Positions 1 to 7,252 of a DNA stretch of 7,686 nt are shown piece after piece (within the stretch, counting starts at the first letter, position 1; each line of letters opens with the position of its first letter). The DNA comes from Anaerolineales bacterium (lineage in GTDB: Bacteria > Chloroflexota > Anaerolineae > Anaerolineales > Villigracilaceae). The stretch is from the NCBI GenBank assembly GCA_015489255.1, contig WGAD01000024.1, positions 1 through 7,686 on the forward strand, in the 5' to 3' direction. The notes below the pieces were generated by a model that worked only from the letters and a program-made list of their open reading frames with translations, was not told the origin of the DNA and searched no databases. Made by a program: the position numbers and the translations under genes.

Positions 1-1468
1 TGGCCAGCGTGAGCAGGGTTTCCACATCGTCTTGGCTGAAGGCGTTGGCTTCTTTGGACTGGATATCGAGCACGCCGATCAGCTTGCCGCGAGCCATGAG
101 GGGCAGGGCCATTTCGGAACGGGTCTCGGGCAGGTCTGGATTGTTGAAGAAGACGGCGTCTGCGCCCACGTCGAGGGCGATGCGCGGGGCGCGCTGCTGC
201 GCGACCGTGCCGACGATCCCCTCACCCAGGCGGAGTTTGTGCCCCCGGGCCAGCATTCGGCGGCCTCCCTCGCTGTTGGCGGCTTGCAAAACGGCGTAGC
301 CGTTTGTTTCGTCAATGGTAAACAGGCCGACGTGGTAAAACCCAAAGCGCTGGGGGATGCTTTCGACCAGCGCTTCCACCAGCTCCTGGACGGTATCGAA
401 GGTGGAGGCCTGTTGGGCAATTTCGGCAATGGCTTGCAATTCGGCGGTGCGTTTTTGCAGGCTGGCGGTGCGCTCGGCTACTTGTTGTTGCAGGGTGCTT
501 TCCAGGCTTTGGGTCTGGTTCAACAGGCGGTTCAAATAGATGGCGACCTGGCCGTTTTCATCGCTGCTGAGCACCGGGACGCGGATGTTCCGCTCTCCGC
601 GCTGGATGCGGGCGATGGCCTGCATCATATACCGCCCGGGCAGGCTGGTGATGTAACCCAGGAGGGCGCTGTAGAGCAGGCTCATCATCAATGAGGTACC
701 GGTGATGATGAACATGGTGCGCCGGACGTTGGCCAGATCGATGACGCGAAAACCGGCGGCGCCGGCGAGATACGCCACCTGGTAGTAACTGCGCGGCGCC
801 ATGATGAGCAGGGCGATGGAGGTGATGGCGACGCTTTGGAAGATCAGGTTGGCGTTGAGCGAAGTGTGGGCCACCTGCGCAACAGGCAGGTCGCTTTCGA
901 CGGGAGCAAACTCGTTGTAGACGGGCATCAACATCAGGTTGTACGCCAAATTAGCGCTGATCATCAGGTTGACGCCGGCGAGGATTTGCCCCAGTACGAT
1001 ATAGGTGAGTTCTTCACTGGTAGCTTTGGCCAGTACGCTCATGATCGCCGCAGTTGGAAGGATGTACGTCAAAAAGAGCGTGGCGGCGATGGCGATCAGG
1101 ATGCGGCGCGGCAGGAGGGCCAATTCATCCCAGGTGCGGAGCCGCAGGGGGGCATCCATGTCGTCCGCTGAGGTTTCTGTTTGCAAAAAACGACGCAGGG
1201 TGGGGGTAAAGAAGATGATGTAGGCATACACCACCAGCCCGCTGAGCACAGATGTCGCCAGCAGTGTCCAGACGAGGGTGTTCAACTGGATGCGGGTGAG
1301 GTTGGTGCGGAAAATGACGGTGCTCATGGAACCGATCGCCAACGGCGAAGCGAGTACCAGGGTGAAAAAAGTGGCGATGTGGATGTAGTAGGGGCGCCAG
1401 CGCTCGAACATCTTTTGCAAGATGTTGAGAAGACGGTTGGTACGCAGGATGGTCAGCTGGTCGCTCAT
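1..1468 (-). CDS. Second six-helix membrane HAMP-GAF receptor, 3' end outside window
   Basis: The frame runs from ATG at 1468 to the left edge without a stop; 489 codons were translated by hand. Visible order: cytoplasmic N-terminus (MSDQLTILRTNRLLNILQKM...), about six hydrophobic helices (30-50, 66-88, 121-143, 155-183, 207-225, 250-272), a HAMP-like segment (273-320, P277, RGERNIRVPVLSSDENGQ), a coiled coil (320-350, LQQQVAERTASLQKRTAELQ), and a GAF (from about 356: FGFYHVGLFTIDETNGYAVLQAA, LGEGIVGTVA, NPDLPETRSEMALPL, IGVLDIQSKEANAFS) cut by the edge. The membrane module matches the 637-aa protein in layout and in W113-x-E-L-x-x-L-P-x-R122 and A224-P-x-x-Y-x-Q230. The second half of its HAMP is weak: DENGQVAIYLNRLL in place of the usual DELGxL...FNxM. 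No cysteine is seen. The missing C-terminus could hold more GAFs or a kinase. The ATG overlaps the upstream TGA by 4 bp. Confidence 0.92.
   Translation of the reverse strand, partial: MSDQLTILRTNRLLNILQKMFERWRPYYIHIATFFTLVLASPLAIGSMSTVIFRTNLTRIQLNTLVWTLLATSVLSGLVVYAYIIFFTPTLRRFLQTETSADDMDAPLRLRTWDELALLPRRILIAIAATLFLTYILPTAAIMSVLAKATSEELTYIVLGQILAGVNLMISANLAYNLMLMPVYNEFAPVESDLPVAQVAHTSLNANLIFQSVAITSIALLIMAPRSYYQVAYLAGAAGFRVIDLANVRRTMFIITGTSLMMSLLYSALLGYITSLPGRYMMQAIARIQRGERNIRVPVLSSDENGQVAIYLNRLLNQTQSLESTLQQQVAERTASLQKRTAELQAIAEIAQQASTFDTVQELVEALVESIPQRFGFYHVGLFTIDETNGYAVLQAANSEGGRRMLARGHKLRLGEGIVGTVAQQRAPRIALDVGADAVFFNNPDLPETRSEMALPLMARGKLIGVLDIQSKEANAFSQDDVETLLTLA
102..124. repeat. Near-identical 23-bp copy within paralogous GAF (copy 1)
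   Basis: Matches 2063-2085 at 22 of 23 bases, in the same orientation. It encodes TRSEMALP in the GAF domain of the leftmost receptor. This is a conserved coding block from gene duplication and not a mobile or regulatory repeat. Confidence 0.6.
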
Positions 1469-3378
1469 GCCGTTGTCTCTCCTTCCGCATCCAGTTCAAT
1501 GCTGACTTCCGCGGCTTGCAAAGCCTGCCCCAGTTCCTGCACGGCGGTTTTAAGCACATTTTCCATCGTGCGGGCGCTCCATATCTTCTGGCTGATTTCA
1601 GCGATCAGGCGTTCTCGCAAGGCGGTGCGCTGGCTTTCTTCCAGCAGACGGGCGTTTTCCAGCGCGACAACGGCCTGCGTGGCGATGGCCTCGGCCCAGG
1701 CGCGATCGTCGTCGTCCAGGTCGTCGCCGGCGATGATGATTTCGCCCAGGATTTGATCGCGCAGGGAGAGGGGAACGCGCAGCTGATCGCCTTCTTCTGG
1801 GGAGACCTCCTCGCCGACCTGATATTGCAGGTCGCCGCGGCTGGCGGCAACGTCCTCCCAGGCGGAGAGGAGGTATTGACGCTGAAAAGCCTGCAATTCT
1901 TCCAGCGCGCGCTTCATTTCCTGGAAAGTTTGGGCGTTGGACAAAGCGACAGCGACCTGGTTGGCCATCCCTTGCAGGGTGTTGATGTCTTCCTCGGCAA
2001 AGGCCGCCTCTTTGGTCGATTGAACGTCCAGGGCGCCAAGGATGCGATCGCCGACGATCAGCGGCAGGGCGATTTCGGAACGGGTGTAGGGCAAGAAGGG
2101 ATTGTCGAAGCGGACGGCCTCGTCGCCGACATCCAGGGCGATGCGCGCCTGCTTCAGGCGGATGGCGGCGCTTACCATGCTGCGCTCGTTCAAAGGTAGC
2201 CGGTGGCGGCGCTGAAGCAGGATCTTGCCAGCTTCGCCGGAGGCGGCTTTTAGCTCAGCCCATTCGCCGTTTTCGTCCAACAAGAAGATGGCCGCATAGT
2301 AATAATCGAAACGCTCCGAGATCAGATCAACGACGCGCTGCATCAATTCGCCGGGGTCCAGGATGGCGCTGGCGGTGTGGCCGACATCGTTCACCGCTTG
2401 CAGCTGGGCGGTGCGGGTTTCGATCTTGGCTTCCAGGGTTTCGCGGAAGCTTTGTAGCTCGGCCAGCATACGGTTGAAATAGACGCTTAGCAGCCCCAGT
2501 TCGTCGGTGCTTTCTACGGGGACTCGCTGGGAGAGATCGCCCCGTTCTACTTGTTGAAAGGATTCGATCAGGCGGCGGATAGGTCGTTGGGTTTGGCCGG
2601 TCAGCCCGTAAGCGTAAATGGCACCCAGGATGAGCATACCAACAGTGACGGCGATTGATTGCACTTGCAGGTTGCGCAGTACCTGAGAGGAGCCGATTTC
2701 GCGGTAGAGGACAGTGTACGTCTGGTGGTAGCCGATTGGCGCCAGGAGCAACAGACTGGTAAGGAGCAACCCGAGAATGACAGCCAACCAGCGCAGCCGC
2801 AGGCGGGGCCGCAGCGCGGCGATTTGCAGGGCAAAGTCGGCGGGTTTGAGGGCAACGACCGCCGGCCGTATGAGAGATTCGACAAGCAAGATGCTCCCCA
2901 TAATGGCTGCCGTGAGGCCGGGGACCATGGCTAAAATGAGATAAATGTGCCGTTCTTGGGTGATGAAAGGGTAGCGTTGTGCTTGTGTATAGGCAATGAC
3001 AAGGTGGACAACCCCAGCCAGGGCGGCAGCGATTGCGTAGCGTTGTGGTAAAGAAGTGATTTCTTTCCAACCACGGGCGATCTCATTTGCGGATAAAAGA
3101 TGAAATTCGCCTTTTTTTACCGCGTCAAGATTGCGTTGGGTCTGGCGGGTTGCCAGGTGCAGGTATCCGGCAACCATCATCGACAGGATGGCGTAGAGCG
3201 GAAAGCCTGTGCGTAACATTTGCTGAATTTCCGCCAGGCTGAGCTCGGCGTTGGCGATCAACGCCCAAATGGCGATACCCAAAAAAGGCAGCCAAGCGAG
3301 CAGCGTGAGGAGCAGTATCAGGGGGATGTAGCCGCCGCCCAGCCAGCGCAGCCAACGGTTGGTGTGCATTTGGCTCAT
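1465..3378 (-). CDS. Six-helix membrane HAMP-GAF receptor without output domain
   Basis: A 637-aa membrane receptor. About six hydrophobic helices lie at residues 17-43, 56-77, 113-131, 144-167, 195-216 and 239-259, with only short loops and no large periplasmic domain, so any signal is probably sensed in or at the membrane. HAMP follows (260-312, P266 and DELGLLSVYFNRM), then a coiled coil (about 312-330) and a full GAF (332-482, with YYYAAIFLLD and NPFLPYTRSEIALPL). A linker (QRQYLLSAWEDVA, from about 499) leads to what looks like only the second half of a GAF (528-580, LRVPLSLRDQILGEIII...VVALENARLLEE). A tail (586-629) resembles a GAF start. No kinase, GGDEF, cyclase or chemotaxis output is seen, and there is no cysteine. 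The membrane part shares W104-x-E-I-x-x-L-P-x-R113 and A213-P-x-x-Y-x-Q219 with the next gene, so the two are paralogous. The gene overlaps both neighbours by 4 bp (ATGA). Ligand and partner are unknown. Confidence 0.93.
   Translation of the reverse strand: MSQMHTNRWLRWLGGGYIPLILLLTLLAWLPFLGIAIWALIANAELSLAEIQQMLRTGFPLYAILSMMVAGYLHLATRQTQRNLDAVKKGEFHLLSANEIARGWKEITSLPQRYAIAAALAGVVHLVIAYTQAQRYPFITQERHIYLILAMVPGLTAAIMGSILLVESLIRPAVVALKPADFALQIAALRPRLRLRWLAVILGLLLTSLLLLAPIGYHQTYTVLYREIGSSQVLRNLQVQSIAVTVGMLILGAIYAYGLTGQTQRPIRRLIESFQQVERGDLSQRVPVESTDELGLLSVYFNRMLAELQSFRETLEAKIETRTAQLQAVNDVGHTASAILDPGELMQRVVDLISERFDYYYAAIFLLDENGEWAELKAASGEAGKILLQRRHRLPLNERSMVSAAIRLKQARIALDVGDEAVRFDNPFLPYTRSEIALPLIVGDRILGALDVQSTKEAAFAEEDINTLQGMANQVAVALSNAQTFQEMKRALEELQAFQRQYLLSAWEDVAASRGDLQYQVGEEVSPEEGDQLRVPLSLRDQILGEIIIAGDDLDDDDRAWAEAIATQAVVALENARLLEESQRTALRERLIAEISQKIWSARTMENVLKTAVQELGQALQAAEVSIELDAEGETTA
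1479..1483 (-). promoter_or_regulatory. Ribosome binding site for the third receptor
   Basis: AGGAG on the minus strand, ten bases before the ATG at 1468 and inside the 3' end of the 637-aa gene. The spacing is a little long but acceptable. It supports the ATGA overlap start and coupled translation. Confidence 0.65.
2063..2085. repeat. Near-identical 23-bp copy within paralogous GAF (copy 2)
   Basis: Partner of 102-124, encoding TRSEIALP in the GAF of the 637-aa receptor; the single difference makes Ile in place of Met. It marks the two GAF domains as close paralogues. Confidence 0.6.
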
Positions 3379-6300
3379 GATTCGTCTCCTGTCTCCTCGC
3401 GGGGCGGTTGAATGCGAATCTCGGCCCGGCGGGCGTTGAGCGCCAGGGTCAGCTCTTCGGCGGTGGTGCGGAGGATCGCGTCCACGGTGGTTGTGCGGCG
3501 CAGTTTCAGCGCGGCCTCGTAAAGCATTCGCTGGCGGTTGGCCTGCTTGCGGATGCGTTCTACCAGGCGGGCGTTGGCGATGATCGCGGCCAGGTTGCTT
3601 GCCATGGTCTCCAGCATTTCGGTGGTGTCGTTGTCGTAGGCGTTGGGCATTTCGCTTTCCACATTGAGCACGCCGAGCACCTCGTTGCGGTAAACCAGCG
3701 GGATGGCCAGCTCGGAAAGGGTGTTGGAGTCTTGCAGGGCGATGTAGCGCGGATCTTTGGAGGCATCGTCCACGCGGATCGTCTGTTCGGTCTTGACCGC
3801 CCAGCCGGTGATGCCGCGCCCTACCGGCACGACCATTTGGCGTATTTCCTGATCGGAATAGCCGCGCGCAGCGGCGACACGCAACGCCCGGCGGCTGCTG
3901 TCCAGCAGCATGATGGCTACCCGATCGCCGCCCAAGGTGACCTGCAAACCCTGCACGGCCATGTCCAGGGCGTCTTCAATGGAGGTGCCGCCGGTGGCTT
4001 GGGCGGTGATGTTGTGCAACAGGCGCTGTTGCGAAAGGCTTTCTTGCATGCGGGCAAAGAGCTCGGCGTTTTCAATGGCGATGGCTAATTGATCGGCCAG
4101 AATTTGCAGCGTGCGCAGGTTCTCCGGCGTGAAGGCATAGGGTTCGGTGCTTTGCACGTCCAGCACACCGATAATGCGCTCGCCCACCTTGAGAGGGATG
4201 GCGGCCTCGGCGCGGGTTTCCGGCAGGAGGGGGTTGGGGCGGTGCGTGGCATCGGCCTGTGTATCGTTGATGACCAGCATTTCACCGCGGCTGCTGGCAT
4301 ACCCCACCGTGGACTTGGAGCCGACGCCCAGGCGGTGCCCCATCCGCTTCATCTTCAGGCCCGCTTCGCCGGTGGCCTCGCGGACGACGGCGTATTGTCG
4401 GCTGGCATCCAGGAGGAAGATCGCGGCATGGTAAAAGCGCAACCGTTGCGGGATGAGGGCCACGGCTTTTTGCAAGAGTTCATCCAGGTGGATGGCCTGG
4501 CTGATGTCGCGGGCAATTTCGGCGGCCGTTTGCACTTCCAGGGCGCGCCGGCGGGTTTCTTCCAGCAAGCGGATGTTTTGCAGCACACCGGCGATGCTGT
4601 CGGCCAACCCTTGCAGGAGGCGCATATCGTCTTCGTCAAAGGCTTTCTCGTGTTCCAGGTCTTGAATCACCAGGGCGCCGATTGGTTCATCGTGGGCGAT
4701 CAGCGGCACGCCCAGCCAGGAGCGGGCGGGTTCGCCGATGACTTTGGCGCCTAGCGCGCGCGCCTGTTCGGCAGTGTTTTCTACCAGCAGCAACGGTTGG
4801 CGTGAGCGCAAGACGATAGAGGTCAGTCCTTCGCCGAGAGGGTAGGGATCCAAGGAAGAGATGCGCCCGTTTTCGTAAAGATAGGGGATTTGGATGGTAT
4901 TGGTTTCCGTCTCGTAGAGGGCAACCAGGAAAGCGTAATCGCCGACGGTTTGCCGCACTTGCTCGTGCAACGTGCGGAATAAGGTGTCCAGATCGGGGGC
5001 GCTGGTGAGCAGGCGGCTGATGTTCATGATGGCCTCGTTCTCGCGCAGTTTGCGCAAGATGCCGGCCTGCTGCTGGATGCGCTCGCGGGCGGCGCTGATG
5101 GCCAGCCCGATGGTGTGGGCGGTGCGCAGCAATTCTTCTGGCGCCGGCTGCGGATAGCCCATAATCAACAGTTCGGTCAGGCGCCCCTGGGTGAAAACAG
5201 GGACAAAGATGGCGTAATCGGTTGTCAGCTGCCGGGCAATGTGCAGCAGCGCCCGGGGCAGGCGTTCCAGCGGTTTGCGTTTGAGCGGGCTCTCGAGCGT
5301 GCCGTTGGCGAAGAGCATTTCCATCTCTTCCACGTTGAGCCGCTCCGGAGGCACGGCGATTTCCAATGGCGAAGCGTGCAGAGGGTTCCAGGCATGACGG
5401 TTTTGCGCCCGCCCGTTGGCGTCAATGGCCAACCACATGCCGGGGTATTCCAGGTTGTGCAGGGTGCGCACGATGGAGGTCGCCAGGTCTTCGGGGGTGG
5501 AAACGCGGGTCAGCCGATGACTGGAGCGGATCAAACGATCGATGAGCGCCAAATCTGCGCCGCCAAAGGTGCGGAGCTTCAGGTTGTAAATGGCGCCGGC
5601 CAGCTGATTGGCGATGACCTCCAGGGTGGTAATGGCGTCTTCCGAAAAGGCGCCTTCTTGTTGGCTTTGCACGTCCAGAACGCCGAGGACGATATCTCCC
5701 AGAGAAATGGGAACGCCCGCTTCGGCGCGGGTTTCGGGCAGGAGCGGATTCTTGAAATGAATGGGGTCGTGATCGACCTCGGAGACCACGCGAGCCTGGT
5801 TGTTCAGACTGACCCAGCCGACGATGGATTGCGCGCCGACGGGGAGTTTGTGTGCCTGCGCCAGCATGGTTTCTGCGGCCGGTCCGGAGGCGGCTTGCAG
5901 TTGGGCATATTGCCCGGTGTGATCGAGCAGGAAGATGCCGGCGTGGTAATAGTTGAAACGGGTGGTAATCAGGTTGACCGTCTTCTGCAACAAGGCTTGC
6001 AAATCTTGAGAGGAGGTCAATTCCTGGCCGATTTCTGCCGCGGTGCGGATCTCGTTGGTGCGTTCCTGCACCCGTTGTTCCAGCGAGCGGTAAAGGGCAG
6101 ATAGATCAGCGGCCATACGGTTGAAGGTGCGCGCCAGAAGCCCCAGTTCGTCTTCCCGGTCTTCGGGGGCGCGCCGGTCGAAGTTGCCAGCGGCAAAGTC
6201 TTGCTGAATTTCTGCCAGCGCCAGGATGGGTGTGCTCAAGCGCTGCCCGATGCTGACCGCCACGCCGAGGGTAGCGATGACGGCGATGAGGCCCAGGAGC

Positions 6301-7250
6301 AGCATGAAGGGTGTCAGGGCATCCAGCTGCCCGAAGACGGCCTCGCGCGGCAATTCCAGCACCAGGTTGGCGTTGAGCGCGTACAGCGGGTAGATATAGG
6401 AGACCGTCGGCACGCCCTCGGCATTTTGCGTGTCGTTATGGAAGAGGTCGCCGGTGGCGATGAAATCATCCCAAATGGTGCGCAGTTCCGCCGCTGGCTG
6501 AAAAGTGAAGATCTCCAGCGTGCGGCGGTTGATGCCGATAAAACTGCCCTGGTTGTCGACGAAAAAGGCGTTGGCCTCCGGATGAAACTCTCCTGCCGAG
6601 CGCAAGAGCGAGGCGATGGAGGTGCCGCGGCTGAAGGCAATGGCTACCCATTGCAGGGTTCCCTGTTCGTTGTACCCTTTGTAGGTAGTCGCCAAAACGA
6701 CCTGGTTGCCAAAGACCGGCTCAAAACTGGTGAGCAGATAGGTGCCATTGGGCGCGGTTTTGAGCATGTCGAATTCCGGGTTGAGGCTGAAATCCAGCCC
6801 CTCCCAGGTTGCCTCGCTGGCGAAACGCACCTTGCCGTTTTGCTCGATGATGACCAGATATTCGAACAACAAGTTGTCGTGTTGAATGCGAATATCTTCG
6901 TACCCGGCCAGGACTTGTTCGCGCAATTCGCGGTGCTGGGTGGAATAGAGAGCAATGCCCAATCCCTGGCGCACCTTGTTTTCCAGATCGCCGCGGTTGA
7001 ACATATTGCTCAACCGAATGTTGCGCACTTGGATCTGTTCGTTCAGGCGCTTGCCAGCGGCCTGGGCGGCAGCGGCCATTTGCTGCTCGACCTGATCGCT
7101 GAGCAACCGCTTGGCTTGCCAGTAGCTCACGGCGCTGGATAAGGCCAGCGGCAGAATGGAAAACAGAAAGATGACGAAGATGAGCCGGAAGCGAATGCTT
7201 TTGCGAAAGGGAATACCCCGATCTCGGGGCGAAGCGCTGGAAGCCGTCAT
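3375..7250 (-). CDS. Cache-like sensor, HAMP and five-GAF membrane receptor without output domain
   Basis: A 1291-aa inner-membrane signalling receptor. Order by residue: basic cytoplasmic N-terminus (1-20), helix 1 (about 21-43), extracytoplasmic region of about 264 residues (45-308), helix 2 (about 312-334), HAMP (335-388, with P341 and DELGLLARTFNRM), coiled coil (388-405), GAF-A (407-557), divergent GAF-B (580-722), GAF-C (743-893), GAF-D (908-1060), GAF-E (1078-1228), and a tail (1241-1281) resembling the start of another GAF. The extracytoplasmic part looks like a double Cache fold, with segments YLVIIEQNGKVRFAS and AFFVDNQGSFIGINRR and the membrane-proximal NLVLELPREAVF. GAF-A and GAF-D are the closest pair and share NPLLPETRAEA and GVLDVQS. 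I see no HisKA/HATPase H-, N- or G-box, no GGDEF, no cyclase and no MCP hairpin. It contains no cysteine, so bilin attachment or thiol chemistry is excluded. The start is ATG at 7250 behind GAGGTG. The stop overlaps the next start by 4 bp (ATGA). The ligand is unknown. The role as a receptor relaying signals by protein contacts is inferred. Confidence 0.93.
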   Translation of the reverse strand: MTASSASPRDRGIPFRKSIRFRLIFVIFLFSILPLALSSAVSYWQAKRLLSDQVEQQMAAAAQAAGKRLNEQIQVRNIRLSNMFNRGDLENKVRQGLGIALYSTQHRELREQVLAGYEDIRIQHDNLLFEYLVIIEQNGKVRFASEATWEGLDFSLNPEFDMLKTAPNGTYLLTSFEPVFGNQVVLATTYKGYNEQGTLQWVAIAFSRGTSIASLLRSAGEFHPEANAFFVDNQGSFIGINRRTLEIFTFQPAAELRTIWDDFIATGDLFHNDTQNAEGVPTVSYIYPLYALNANLVLELPREAVFGQLDALTPFMLLLGLIAVIATLGVAVSIGQRLSTPILALAEIQQDFAAGNFDRRAPEDREDELGLLARTFNRMAADLSALYRSLEQRVQERTNEIRTAAEIGQELTSSQDLQALLQKTVNLITTRFNYYHAGIFLLDHTGQYAQLQAASGPAAETMLAQAHKLPVGAQSIVGWVSLNNQARVVSEVDHDPIHFKNPLLPETRAEAGVPISLGDIVLGVLDVQSQQEGAFSEDAITTLEVIANQLAGAIYNLKLRTFGGADLALIDRLIRSSHRLTRVSTPEDLATSIVRTLHNLEYPGMWLAIDANGRAQNRHAWNPLHASPLEIAVPPERLNVEEMEMLFANGTLESPLKRKPLERLPRALLHIARQLTTDYAIFVPVFTQGRLTELLIMGYPQPAPEELLRTAHTIGLAISAARERIQQQAGILRKLRENEAIMNISRLLTSAPDLDTLFRTLHEQVRQTVGDYAFLVALYETETNTIQIPYLYENGRISSLDPYPLGEGLTSIVLRSRQPLLLVENTAEQARALGAKVIGEPARSWLGVPLIAHDEPIGALVIQDLEHEKAFDEDDMRLLQGLADSIAGVLQNIRLLEETRRRALEVQTAAEIARDISQAIHLDELLQKAVALIPQRLRFYHAAIFLLDASRQYAVVREATGEAGLKMKRMGHRLGVGSKSTVGYASSRGEMLVINDTQADATHRPNPLLPETRAEAAIPLKVGERIIGVLDVQSTEPYAFTPENLRTLQILADQLAIAIENAELFARMQESLSQQRLLHNITAQATGGTSIEDALDMAVQGLQVTLGGDRVAIMLLDSSRRALRVAAARGYSDQEIRQMVVPVGRGITGWAVKTEQTIRVDDASKDPRYIALQDSNTLSELAIPLVYRNEVLGVLNVESEMPNAYDNDTTEMLETMASNLAAIIANARLVERIRKQANRQRMLYEAALKLRRTTTVDAILRTTAEELTLALNARRAEIRIQPPREETGDES
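3386..3390 (-). promoter_or_regulatory. Ribosome binding site for the 637-aa receptor
   Basis: AGGAG on the minus strand, seven bases before the ATG at 3378. It lies inside the last codons of the five-GAF gene, whose TGA (3377-3375) overlaps this ATG. The spacing favours Met1 over the alternative Met4. It supports coupled translation of the two receptors. Confidence 0.75.
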
Positions 7251-7252
7251 GG

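Noticed and set aside
3112..3118. Run of seven A on the minus strand inside the 637-aa gene, in A_AAA_AAA register, a possible slippery site
   Set aside because: A -1 shift would meet a stop about ten codons later and give only a two-helix fragment. The zero frame codes for a complete receptor and I saw no obvious stimulatory structure.
5115..7142. Long open frames on the plus strand (for example 5115-6104 and 6201-7142), with others at 32-694 and 1516-2199
   Set aside because: They lie antisense to clearly recognisable receptor domains, have low-complexity Gly/Gln/Asp/Val-rich translations with no domain, and are what codon bias of a GC-rich gene produces on the opposite strand.
7216..7229. 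Near-palindrome CCCCGA-TC-TCGGGG
   Set aside because: It sits within codons of the receptor N-terminus, has a two-base loop and no T-run, so it is not a convincing terminator or operator.
3375..7250. Phytochrome-like bilin-binding GAF
   Set aside because: No cysteine occurs anywhere in the protein and no phytochrome PHY or DIP/PHRSP-type motif is seen.
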